Shown here piece by piece: positions 1-6,860 of a stretch of DNA of 15,020 nucleotides. A program made the position numbers and the translations under genes. Source of the DNA: Bacillota bacterium (GTDB taxonomy: Bacteria; Bacillota; Clostridia; Christensenellales; Aristaeellaceae); NCBI GenBank assembly GCA_023415715.1, contig JAEZJP010000027.1, positions 1 to 15,020 on the forward strand. The letters are read 5' to 3'. The notes under the pieces were generated by a model. That model ran no database searches, was not told the origin of the DNA, and saw nothing but the letters and a program-made list of their open reading frames with translations. Each line of letters opens with the position of its first letter. Position 1 is the first letter of the stretch.

Positions 1-420
1 GTTTCGCACAAGACGCAGCGCATTGTGAAGCGAATACAATCCTTCACCGTATGTCCCCACATGGTTGTATACTTTAAAATGCGCTCCATCTCCGTTTGTG
101 GTGTTTACAAACTCCAGGAGTTTGGCAGCGTCTTCCGGGAAGAGCCGCTCGTCCGCATCCAGCAAAAGGATCCAATCACAGTCGGCCTTCTCCATGATGA
201 AATTACGGGCGTTGCTGAAGCTAAAATCCCATGGATAATCGTATACCTTCGCACTGCATCGCCTTGCGATTGAAACCGTTTCATCCGTGGAGCCGGTATC
301 CGCCACCAATATCTGATCTGCCACATCCTTGACGCTCAAAAGGCAGTCTTCCAGAAACTCCTGCTCATCCCTTACGATCATGCATAAACTGATACCCGGT
401 CTGGCCGCTGACATTTTCAT
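1..420 (-). CDS. Family 2 glycosyltransferase, N-terminal part (runs off the left edge)
   Basis: The first 140 codons of a GT-A fold family 2 glycosyltransferase are present; the rest lies beyond position 1. The protein opens with the usual first strand (SLCMIVRDE, residues 11-19), then DTGSTDET (41-48) for nucleotide-sugar binding, and LLLDADE (86-92), which contains the DxD metal/UDP-sugar motif. This is the subtype (SunS-like, often with C-terminal TPRs) that glycosylates peptides, surface proteins or cell-surface polymers. No signal peptide is seen, so it should act in the cytoplasm. The start could be the ATG at 420 or the one at 414. The AAAGG ribosome binding site is better spaced for 414, so the N terminus is uncertain by two residues. 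It lies 66 bases downstream of the DUF6385-type gene on the same strand, which suggests, without proving it, that those proteins are substrates. Confidence 0.88.
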   Translation of the reverse strand, partial: MKMSAARPGISLCMIVRDEQEFLEDCLLSVKDVADQILVADTGSTDETVSIARRCSAKVYDYPWDFSFSNARNFIMEKADCDWILLLDADERLFPEDAAKLLEFVNTTNGDGAHFKVYNHVGTYGEGLYSLHNALRLVRN

Positions 421-438
421 TTTCCTTTCTTCAAAGAG

Positions 439-460
439 CAGGCGGCCGGCCGGCCGCCTG
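439..460. repeat. 22-bp perfect GC-only-core palindrome, possible terminator/attenuator
   Basis: A perfect palindrome made almost only of GGCC units lies in the 66-base gap between the DUF6385-type gene and the glycosyltransferase. As RNA it would form a 9-bp stem closed by four bases. On the minus strand it is followed by CTCTTTG, a poor U-tract, so it would be a weak terminator at best. It may reduce read-through into the glycosyltransferase gene or stabilise the upstream mRNA end. Confidence 0.5.
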
Positions 461-486
461 ACCATGACTCAGTTCATAAAAACCAA

Positions 487-1131
487 TTATGCCTGTGCGT
501 TGAAATAAGCGCTGAACGTAGCAGTCAAGGCGCCCAGATTATACTGCAGGCGGATATAGTGAGCGAATTTAGCTACATCCATATACAGGCTGCTGCTGGC
601 AAGTATCACCTGATTGGTATAGGAAGAATCGTTGATATACTGGGCGGCAGTCGTCGTGGGGCTGATCTGCAAAGAAATGGTAACAGGCGTGGCACCTTCG
701 TTGTAGATGAAGATGGACGCCACTTTCAGTGTGGAAATGTCCTTGTCCGGAAAGATGACACCGGTGCCTGTGACGGATGTGCTGGTCACGGAATCTGCGG
801 TAAAGGTACTCGCCCCGATTGTGACGGTACCGGCCACCGTCAGCGTTGCATTGCTGATGGTCACATCTCCGGCCACTGTCAGCGTTGCGTTGCTGATGGT
901 CACATCGCCGGCCACTGTCAGCGTTGCGTTGCTGATGGTCACATCACCGGCCACAGTCAGCGTTGCATTGCCGATGGTCACGGGATCAGTGATCTGTGAT
1001 ACCGTTACGGTACCGGCCACCATCAAATTATTTGAACCGTCAAGCTGTAATAGCTGCAAATTGCTTCCTGATTGCGCATAGATTGCGGTTTTCAGTTCGC
1101 TGGCAGTCGTGTTGAAAACAAGATTGTTCAT
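487..1131 (-). CDS. DUF6385-like protein with four 13-residue tandem repeats
   Basis: This is a 214-residue protein with no signal peptide or membrane segment. Residues 1-45 are a short head. Residues about 51-103 hold four near-identical 13-residue repeats of the form VTISNATLTVAGD, rich in Val/Thr, which suggests a stacked beta-structure stalk. Residues about 132-212 form a C-terminal domain (NEG, LQISP, IND, RLQY landmarks) that matches the C terminus of the neighbouring upstream protein and that I assign to DUF6385 from memory. The start was set at 1131 because AAAGGAG lies six bases upstream; an in-frame start eight codons earlier has no such site. Each repeat carries Asn-Ala-Thr and several Thr, which could be glycosylated by the enzyme encoded next door. 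The function is unknown; a surface, spore-coat or fibre-like structural role is an inference. Neighbouring stop and start are 24 bases apart, so the pair is probably one operon. Confidence 0.8.
   Translation of the reverse strand: MNNLVFNTTASELKTAIYAQSGSNLQLLQLDGSNNLMVAGTVTVSQITDPVTIGNATLTVAGDVTISNATLTVAGDVTISNATLTVAGDVTISNATLTVAGTVTIGASTFTADSVTSTSVTGTGVIFPDKDISTLKVASIFIYNEGATPVTISLQISPTTTAAQYINDSSYTNQVILASSSLYMDVAKFAHYIRLQYNLGALTATFSAYFNAQA
832..987. repeat. Four tandem 39-bp repeats inside the DUF6385-like gene
   Basis: Copies begin at 832, 871, 910 and 949. Copies two and three differ at very few positions; the last copy diverges over its final bases. Thirty-nine bases equal 13 codons, so gain or loss of a copy keeps the reading frame. 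This is a typical substrate for slipped-strand or recombinational length variation. Confidence 0.93.
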
Positions 1132-1155
1132 GGTTTTCTCCTTTCTGCCCGGCAC

Positions 1156-2139
1156 TTAACGGGAAAAGGCGCCGGAGATTGGCATGGCAAGGGTACTTTC
1201 CGGTGGACTTGACATAGCATGCATACTACCCTTCACCATGTAATTGTTCGTCTGTGCCTGGCACCAGACACGGGCGGCGATACCCTGCCCGCTTTGCGTG
1301 GGATAAAGGCGGACACGCATAAATTTGCTAAAGAGATAGGGCGTGGCTGCCTTCATTTCTCCTGCATTTAGGCTGAAGCTCTGTTGATCATTCAGAAAAT
1401 CCCTGCCATCGGGGCTTAATTGCAAACGAAAATCAAGGGAATGCTCTCCTTCATTCCTAACAAAAAAGGTAATGAGCTTGACACCTGCCGTATAGAGGAC
1501 TGGAGTATATATTTCCTGTTCCTGACCACACAGATCAAATACGCAATCTCTGAATACATTCTCCATAAAGCCTTCATACGGACTACAGGGGTGTTTCATC
1601 TCCTCACGGGGGCTCAACGTTATTTTCAAAAAAGGTGCGTTCACTTCCTCCTGAGCGGAAAAAGCAACCATACCCATTTGCTGGCCAATGGATTTCAGCG
1701 TAAGGCCAAAGCCAGGCAAATAGCCTGAGCGGTCCTTGAAAAGCATCTTTAAATCACAGATCACATAACTTGACTGGCTATCCGGTCCGACCTGGAACGC
1801 GGAAATAGGAGGGAAAGCAACTGCCGGCCTCGTCAAGTAATTTACGTTTTTTGCATCAAATGGCGCCAGATTTTGAAAAACGCCTATCTGCATGACATGG
1901 GTGCAGGTAGAATAAACCATCATGCACAAACGGATGGATGCGATCATTTGATTCTCGGGCAGCTTCAGCGGGGGAAACTGAAGCAATCCGATGCATTGTC
2001 CATACATGGACTGCGGCTTGTCATCGAAAAATCCGCTTCCCGCAATACCGACATAAATAACAGTCGATGAAGGATCGCAAAGATATGGGTTGTTTTGAAA
2101 TGCGTGTACCGCATCATAAGCATAATGCAAAAGCGGCAT
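1156..2139 (-). CDS. DNRLRE-like plus DUF6385-like structural protein
   Basis: A 327-residue protein with two parts. Residues about 20-178 resemble the DNRLRE beta-sandwich found in extracellular structural proteins: IASIRLCMMVYS (66-77), then QIGVFQN and FDAKNVNYLTRPAV (94-107), which parallels the usual coupling of a hydrophobic strand with an N-x-RP loop. Residues about 205-297 (VRNEG, LQLSPDGRDFLND, FMRVRLYP) match the C-terminal domain of the next gene, so the two are paralogous over that domain. No signal peptide is visible, which is odd for a surface protein and points to an unconventional route, such as mother-cell deposition on a spore or release by lysis. AAGGAAGG lies upstream of the ATG. 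It is the first gene of a leftward set with the repeat protein and the glycosyltransferase. The DNRLRE assignment is less sure than the C-terminal match. Confidence 0.75.
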   Translation of the reverse strand: MPLLHYAYDAVHAFQNNPYLCDPSSTVIYVGIAGSGFFDDKPQSMYGQCIGLLQFPPLKLPENQMIASIRLCMMVYSTCTHVMQIGVFQNLAPFDAKNVNYLTRPAVAFPPISAFQVGPDSQSSYVICDLKMLFKDRSGYLPGFGLTLKSIGQQMGMVAFSAQEEVNAPFLKITLSPREEMKHPCSPYEGFMENVFRDCVFDLCGQEQEIYTPVLYTAGVKLITFFVRNEGEHSLDFRLQLSPDGRDFLNDQQSFSLNAGEMKAATPYLFSKFMRVRLYPTQSGQGIAARVWCQAQTNNYMVKGSMHAMSSPPESTLAMPISGAFSR

Positions 2140-2267
2140 TTCAGTACATCCTTCCTTGCCGCATATCAGGCACGGCCCTTGTTATAAAGCTAAAAAGACA
2201 TGACTACTATTCCATTCTATTCCGTATGCCACGGCAGGTGCCTTGGGATAAGGGCAGGAACATCCTG

Positions 2268-2310
2268 TATAAAAGAAAGCGGCCGGCACACCATGTGATG
2301 CGACAGCCGG
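2268..2310 (-). terminator. Weak candidate terminator after the tocopherol-cyclase-like gene
   Basis: On the minus strand a CCGGC/GCCGG stem with a long interior is followed shortly by TTTCTTTTATA. It lies 23 bases past the stop codon of the gene at 2333-3214. The stem is only five pairs, so this is tentative. The rest of the 193-base gap (2140-2332) shows no convincing promoter to me. Confidence 0.3.
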
Positions 2311-2332
2311 AACACATATGGTAACGCTTATT

Positions 2333-3214
2333 TCAGGTATTGTATTCGAATTCAAACCCGGCATGGCCGGCGATTTTGTCAAGCACGATTTCATTATCTC
2401 TCAAAAATCGATAATGCACCCGGCAGGAAGGTGCTTCACGGATCAGGCGCGTCATGCTGCCAAGTTTAGGAGCATGAAGCTGCATGCTTCTGCCGTCCAA
2501 GCGCTTTGCCCAAAGTGCATATTCTCCTTGCCTGACCATGACTTCTCCGTCCCCGATAAGCACGGCCTTTGCCCCAAGGTATGTTGCGATCCGGTATTCC
2601 TTGCCATTGCGAAACACAATGCCGATCACACCCGTAAAGTGCGTTCCAAGGAAAGGAATGTCGGCAACGGACAGCATCAGCGAACAATATGATTCTTCCC
2701 GCCAGGTATGCTGCGTCCACATATACTGTTTGGGAAAAGACCTGCCCCGGTCACCCTCGATATAGCCAGGATCATTATCAAAGATATACTCCTTTTCATT
2801 GATCGTAACACGGCCATCCACATGATGCGCCATACTGAATACACTGTGGATGCATTCCATGAAGGGAACATACCGGAAGGGGCCCATAATATCATACCGG
2901 ATAGGCAGGAGCGGGCCGAACGCTATGCTTCCTTTCGCCATCAATCCATCGGCACGGATGTCAAGCTTGATGCCCTCAGCGCAAAACTTGCTCTCTCCAG
3001 CTGTGACGCGCATCTTGCGCCTATCCGCATGAAAGGATTCCCAGGGCACATAAGCGCAATAGGATGCGTCCTCCGTAACGATTTGTATGGTAGCGGAACG
3101 ATTTCCCATGCCATCCGTATGCATGGCAGGGATAAAGGCCACAGTTCCATGAAGCGACTGCTGTTTGAAGTACCAGCCCTCAAAATATCTGTGCAAAATA
3201 TATCCCCCCGGCAT
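2333..3214 (-). CDS. Tocopherol cyclase family (VTE1-like) protein, role unknown
   Basis: A 293-residue soluble protein with the family hallmarks: YFEGWYFKQQ (10-19) near the N terminus and the central GYIEGDRGRSFPKQYMW stretch (150-166), followed by beta-rich sequence and FTGVIGIVFRNGKEYRIATY (193-212). In plants and cyanobacteria the family closes the chromanol ring of tocopherol. Homologues in non-photosynthetic Bacillota keep these motifs, but no tocopherol pathway is expected there, so the name describes fold only; a lipid- or prenyl-binding role is plausible. The ATG at 3214 follows GGGGCAGG closely; it leaves only ten residues before the FEGWYF motif. A nearby upstream ATG is closed after one codon by an in-frame TAG. 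The gene appears monocistronic, between the sodA terminator and the DUF6385 cassette. Confidence 0.82.
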   Translation of the reverse strand: MPGGYILHRYFEGWYFKQQSLHGTVAFIPAMHTDGMGNRSATIQIVTEDASYCAYVPWESFHADRRKMRVTAGESKFCAEGIKLDIRADGLMAKGSIAFGPLLPIRYDIMGPFRYVPFMECIHSVFSMAHHVDGRVTINEKEYIFDNDPGYIEGDRGRSFPKQYMWTQHTWREESYCSLMLSVADIPFLGTHFTGVIGIVFRNGKEYRIATYLGAKAVLIGDGEVMVRQGEYALWAKRLDGRSMQLHAPKLGSMTRLIREAPSCRVHYRFLRDNEIVLDKIAGHAGFEFEYNT

Positions 3215-3295
3215 ACCCTGCCCCTATTTCATGCCTCAAATTACATTTCTCGTAATATGACCAATCATGCGGAATTCATTCATTACCCCAAGAGG

Positions 3296-3324
3296 CTTAT
3301 ATACAATAACATCCAGTATAACAA
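3296..3324 (-). promoter_or_regulatory. Candidate sigma-A promoter for the tocopherol-cyclase-like gene
   Basis: On the minus strand TTGTTA (3319-3324) is separated by 17 bases from TATAAG (3296-3301). The -35 element overlaps the U-tract of the sodA terminator, so the gene would have its own start of transcription directly after termination of the upstream operon, with a leader of roughly 75 bases. Confidence 0.4.
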
Positions 3325-3342
3325 AACCCGCCTTTCGGCGGG
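3323..3342 (-). terminator. Rho-independent terminator after sodA
   Basis: A CCCGCC/GGCGGG stem closed by a GAAA tetraloop (minus-strand reading) is followed by TTTTGTTAT, 18 bases beyond the sodA stop codon. GNRA loop, six G-C pairs and a U-run make this a clear terminator for the flavodiiron-sodA unit. Confidence 0.88.
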
Positions 3343-3360
3343 CATTGCTATGCAGATTTC

Positions 3361-3987
3361 TTATTTTGCGGAACGGATAGCCTTGTAGCGCTTGGCCACT
3401 TCGTTCCAGTCAAGCACGTTCCAGAAGGCTTTCAAGTAATCGGCCCGAAGGTTCTTGTACTTGAGGTAGTAGGCATGCTCCCAAACATCGATGGCCAGGA
3501 TGGGTGTAAATCCGCCTTCCTCCATGAAGGGGTTATCCTGGTTGGGGCTGGAGGAAACCTTCAAATTTCCGGAAGCATCTGACGACAGCCAAGCCCAGCC
3601 GGAACCGAAGCGGCCCATGGCTGCCGCGGTCAGCTTTTCTTTCAGCGCATCCACGCTGCCGAAGGTTTTATTGATCTCCGCCGCCAGTTCGCCCTCCGGA
3701 GCTAAAGACGCCTTGGGCGACAAGATGCCAAAGTACAGGTTATGGTTGTAGAACCCGCCGCCGTTGTTCTGGATGGCGGTGCGTACGGCAGGATCCTTCA
3801 CGTAGCTTATGCTCCTCAATATGTCCTCAATGGATTTTCCATCAAGCTCGGGCGCCTTTTCCAGCGCGGCGTTGAGGTTGTTGGTATAAGCGGCATGGTG
3901 CTTTGAATAATGGGTCACCATGGTGGTTTCGTCTATGTGGGGCTCCAGGGCGCTAAAGTCATATTTGAGTTCAATCTGCTTAAACAT
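3361..3987 (-). CDS. sodA: Superoxide dismutase, Mn type (Fe/Mn family)
   Basis: A 208-residue cytosolic enzyme that converts superoxide to oxygen and hydrogen peroxide. All four metal ligands are present: His26 (HYSKHH), His82 (GGGFYNHN), Asp167 and His171 (DVWEH). The residues that separate Mn from Fe enzymes favour Mn: Gly77 in the GGG stretch and Gln150 in PNQDNP, instead of a Gln at the former site. GRFGSGWAWL (125-134) is canonical. The start at 3987 is fixed by AAGGAGG nine bases upstream; an open frame continues upstream but overlaps the preceding gene and lacks homology. The gene begins 32 bases after the flavodiiron protein stop codon, so both are probably on one mRNA, forming an oxygen-protection unit that ends at the terminator at 3323-3342. 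Confidence 0.96.
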   Translation of the reverse strand: MFKQIELKYDFSALEPHIDETTMVTHYSKHHAAYTNNLNAALEKAPELDGKSIEDILRSISYVKDPAVRTAIQNNGGGFYNHNLYFGILSPKASLAPEGELAAEINKTFGSVDALKEKLTAAAMGRFGSGWAWLSSDASGNLKVSSSPNQDNPFMEEGGFTPILAIDVWEHAYYLKYKNLRADYLKAFWNVLDWNEVAKRYKAIRSAK

Positions 3988-4019
3988 ATATGGTTTCCTC
4001 CTTGCGTTTGGGTTTTGTT

Positions 4020-5228
4020 TCACCCCTGCAAGACGGACGAGGCGATGGCGACGGCCATCTGATCGAGTTCCTCCTCCCGCTGGGGTTTCAATGTGGAACG
4101 TATGTCCATGGGTGTGCCGATGATCTCCATGTCCTTCATGCCTGAGAATATTTCCAGCATGGATTTCAAGGCTGCACTGGACCAACTGTGATTGCCAATC
4201 AAGGCCACCTTCCGGTTTTTAAGACCCAGGGCAGCCATGTCATGGAGCAGCATGTCCATCGGCAGGTAAAGCTGCAGGTTGTAGGTGGGCGAGGCCGCCA
4301 CCATGTGGCTGTACTTGAAGGCATCGGCAATGATGTAGCTTGGATGGGTCTTGGACACATCGTACATCCTCATGTCGGGGACACCAAGCTTTGCCAGCTT
4401 GTTGGAGAGAGCGCTGACGGCGTTTTCCGTATTACCGTACATGGAGGCATAGAAGAGGACAACGCCTTTTTTCTCCGGCTCATAACGGCTCCACAGATCG
4501 TACTTATTGAGGATTACCTGCAGGTCACGGCGCCAGATGGGTCCGTGCAGAGGGCATATCATGTCAATTTGAACCCCTGCATACTTTTTAAGCACCGCCT
4601 GCACCTGAGGTCCGTACTTGCCCACTATGTTGGCATAATAGCGCCTTGATTCATCCAGGAAGGCGTTTTCAAAATCCCGCTCGTCGGCAAACAGGTTGCC
4701 GGCATGCGCCCCGAACGAACCGAACGCATCCGCCGAAAACAGTACGTGCCGGGAAGCCTCATAAGTAAACATCACCTCGGGCCAATGTACCATGGGCGCA
4801 AAGGTAAAGCGCAACGTGCTTTCCCCCAGCGTTAGCTCCTGGCCATCGGAAACCGTAAGCATCCTGTCTGCAAGGTCCAGGCTGTAGAACTGCTCAAAGA
4901 GCTGGAATGTCTTTTTGTTGCCAACCACCTGCATTTTGGGGTAGCGCCGCGCCATTTCCTCAATGTTGGCACAATGGTCCGGCTCCATATGGTTGACAAC
5001 AAGGTAATCCAGGTCGCGGCCGTTCAGCACATGGGTAACATTCTCCATGTACAGCGCGCTGATGGAGGAATCCACCGTGTCGATAAGTGCCGTCTTCTCA
5101 TCCATCAGGAGATAAGAGTTGTAGGCCACACCATTGGTCAGTGGAAACATGTTTTCAAACCGCTCCAGCCTTCTGTCGCTGCCACCAACCCAATAAAGTT
5201 TCGGTGCAATCTCCCGTACGCTGTACAC
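4020..5228 (-). CDS. fprA: FprA-family A-type flavodiiron protein (O2/NO reductase)
   Basis: A 402-residue cytosolic protein with the standard two-domain build. The N-terminal metallo-beta-lactamase-like domain (1 to about 250) holds a complete diiron site: His80, Glu82, Asp84 (with His85) in NHMEPDH, His148 in MVHWPE, Asp167 in SADAFGSFG and His228 in CPLHGP. The C-terminal flavodoxin domain (about 257-400) begins with VVLFYASMYGNTE, the FMN-phosphate loop. There is no rubredoxin or NADH-oxidase extension, so electrons must come from a separate rubredoxin or reductase. These enzymes reduce O2 to water, or NO to N2O, in anaerobes. The start is GTG at 5228, seven bases after GGGGAGG. It is followed at 32 bases by sodA. 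Substrate preference cannot be decided from sequence. Confidence 0.95.
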   Translation of the reverse strand: MYSVREIAPKLYWVGGSDRRLERFENMFPLTNGVAYNSYLLMDEKTALIDTVDSSISALYMENVTHVLNGRDLDYLVVNHMEPDHCANIEEMARRYPKMQVVGNKKTFQLFEQFYSLDLADRMLTVSDGQELTLGESTLRFTFAPMVHWPEVMFTYEASRHVLFSADAFGSFGAHAGNLFADERDFENAFLDESRRYYANIVGKYGPQVQAVLKKYAGVQIDMICPLHGPIWRRDLQVILNKYDLWSRYEPEKKGVVLFYASMYGNTENAVSALSNKLAKLGVPDMRMYDVSKTHPSYIIADAFKYSHMVAASPTYNLQLYLPMDMLLHDMAALGLKNRKVALIGNHSWSSAALKSMLEIFSGMKDMEIIGTPMDIRSTLKPQREEELDQMAVAIASSVLQG

Positions 5229-5271
5229 TGTACTTCCTCCCCATCTGTAAGCCGGGTTTCAACCGGCAAGT

Positions 5272-5277
5272 ATTATA
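5272..5277 (-). promoter_or_regulatory. Consensus -10 element upstream of the flavodiiron gene
   Basis: A perfect TATAAT on the minus strand lies 43 bases upstream of the GTG start. I find no good -35 hexamer at 16-18 bases (ATCAGT at 17), so the promoter may need an activator. The 5' leader region holds a short GCCGG/CCGGC hairpin (5251-5267) close to the predicted transcription start. Confidence 0.45.
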
Positions 5278-5328
5278 TACCCCGCTTTTGTCTAACTGAT
5301 AGCACAAAACAGGCTTCTGTAAAAAATA

Positions 5329-6858
5329 TCAATCGTTTTTTTCAATTGTTTCAGGTACCAGCACCGTCAAAGGCGATGTGGAGCTTACATTCACAAGTTC
5401 GCACTTTGACAGATAATCAAGCAGCAGCTCGCTGACCTCGGTATTGATTTCCTGCAGTCTCAGGCACTGCAAATATACATCGTAGCCGCCTGAACCCGTG
5501 GCCCGGTAATTGTTCATGCACAGGGTGAACTTTTGTTCATCCTTCACCAATGCTCCGTTTCGGGTGATTTTCACTACACGCTGCCCGCAAGGTTGCCTCA
5601 AATCGAAGGTATATTCTATTCCCGCAAAAAAATCGTAATTGTAATGAGCGACCTTAGGCTCCAGAAAGTCGTTTGCTATGGATACTTCCCCCTGCGGGGA
5701 AATATCAAAATAAGATGCGCAGCGTTCCAGCGCAACCTTTAGCACCTTCCCCGTCACCTCAATAACCACCAATGTGTTGGCATATATGTAGGTGGCTACC
5801 ACATCCCGCACCGTGACCCTAGAGTCAAAACCACGCATATCATTGGGCAGACTTGTGCAGGAAATGTCCGCGCCGGAAGCATCCAGCTGCACCTGATTGA
5901 AGAAATTCGCAATAGGTGCTCCATACAATGCCATATCAAGCTTATCGCCAGGCCAAAGGGCAATGTTCAGCCTGCCTATAGGTGCATCCAGCCAAGCGTC
6001 AAGATCCCTTTTCAATGGCTTCAATTCCTGGGCAATGGGCGGCATCGTATTGGGGCCGGAGGGCAGCAGCCTGGATGTGATGCTGCCATGCTCTAAAACC
6101 TCCGCCTTCAAAAAGTGGGTGGCATTGGCGGGTGTCTGGGCGATATGCGTACCGCGATATGTTTTATTTTCCATTGGGATGTGCTGGTGCCCTGTGAGCA
6201 GCAGGTCAAAATCCAGATCCTCGCAAATACGGCAGCCAATATTTTCATCCGTGTCGGAAAGCAGCCGGCCCGTTTCCAAATCCTTTTCCAGGCCGCCGTG
6301 ATACAGGCAGATGGTGAAATCAGCCTGCCCCTTAAGTTTATAAAGCGCTTCGCCTGCCGCAGAATATGGGTCTGTGATCTCAAAATGGGCAAGTGTATCT
6401 TCCTTCTCCCACCTGTTCACCCAGCTTGTCACAACACCCGTAAGCCCCACCCGCAAACCGTTTTCCAAGGTGTGCAGCACAAAAGGCATGATGGGCAAAT
6501 TCCCCGTCTTGTCCTTTATATTGGCACAGACGCATTGGGCGTTCAAACCGTTCAGATACTCCGCCAAAGCATCATAACCATAGTTGAAATCATGATTACC
6601 CAGCGTCACATAATTGTATCCCGCCGCGTTCATCACGGGAATCATGGGATTTTCTTTATTCATCTTGCGGCAATAGTATGTAAGCGGCGAGCCCTGTATG
6701 GTATCTCCGCAATCCAGGATCAGCGTATTTCCATCCTTATGAAATTGGGGGATCATTCCCAGCAACCCCATGGGGCGTGTCTTATCGTCCGCATGCGTTG
6801 TGGGAAAAACAAAACCATGGATATCGGAGGTATAATAAATTGTAAGCTTTGGCGCCAT
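5329..6858 (-). CDS. 5'-nucleotidase / 2',3'-cyclic phosphodiesterase family protein, no signal peptide
   Basis: A 509-residue UshA/CpdB-like enzyme. The N-terminal metallophosphatase domain (about 4-240) carries all dimetal motifs: SDIHG (11-15), DCGDTIQGSP (49-58), GNHDFNYG (87-94), YHGG (186-189) and TGHQH (222-226). The C-terminal nucleotidase domain (about 320-480) includes the nucleobase-binding stretch NNYRATGSGGYDVY. It would hydrolyse phosphate from nucleotides, cyclic nucleotides or a related ester. Most relatives are secreted or anchored; here the protein starts directly at the catalytic strand, so it is predicted to be cytosolic. The ATG at 6858 lies two bases after the phnE stop, with GAGAGG inside phnE as ribosome binding site, so translation is coupled to the transporter. 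A longer open frame upstream only overlaps phnE. The link to the importer suggests it processes a product of the imported compound. Confidence 0.9.
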   Translation of the reverse strand: MAPKLTIYYTSDIHGFVFPTTHADDKTRPMGLLGMIPQFHKDGNTLILDCGDTIQGSPLTYYCRKMNKENPMIPVMNAAGYNYVTLGNHDFNYGYDALAEYLNGLNAQCVCANIKDKTGNLPIMPFVLHTLENGLRVGLTGVVTSWVNRWEKEDTLAHFEITDPYSAAGEALYKLKGQADFTICLYHGGLEKDLETGRLLSDTDENIGCRICEDLDFDLLLTGHQHIPMENKTYRGTHIAQTPANATHFLKAEVLEHGSITSRLLPSGPNTMPPIAQELKPLKRDLDAWLDAPIGRLNIALWPGDKLDMALYGAPIANFFNQVQLDASGADISCTSLPNDMRGFDSRVTVRDVVATYIYANTLVVIEVTGKVLKVALERCASYFDISPQGEVSIANDFLEPKVAHYNYDFFAGIEYTFDLRQPCGQRVVKITRNGALVKDEQKFTLCMNNYRATGSGGYDVYLQCLRLQEINTEVSELLLDYLSKCELVNVSSTSPLTVLVPETIEKND

Positions 6859-6860
6859 AT

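Noticed and set aside
559..999. Plus-strand ORF with Cys/His-rich repeats (GHCQRCVADG type) that looks like a zinc-binding repeat protein
   Set aside because: It is the antisense shadow of the 39-bp repeats; the minus-strand frame has the ribosome binding site, a conserved C-terminal domain and operon context.
707..1081. Second plus-strand ORF through the same repeats
   Set aside because: Also a by-product of a repeat length divisible by three; no ribosome binding site or recognisable domain.
2140..2332. Sporulation-sigma promoter ahead of the DNRLRE/DUF6385 gene
   Set aside because: A CATAC-like element is present on the minus strand, but spacing and second elements do not fit the SigE, SigG or SigK patterns I know.
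2708..3388. 226-codon plus-strand ORF
   Set aside because: Antisense to the tocopherol-cyclase-family gene, which has clear family motifs; the shadow frame has none.
3988..4185. N-terminal extension of sodA
   Set aside because: It overlaps the flavodiiron gene in another frame and lacks homology, while AAGGAGG precedes the ATG at 3987.
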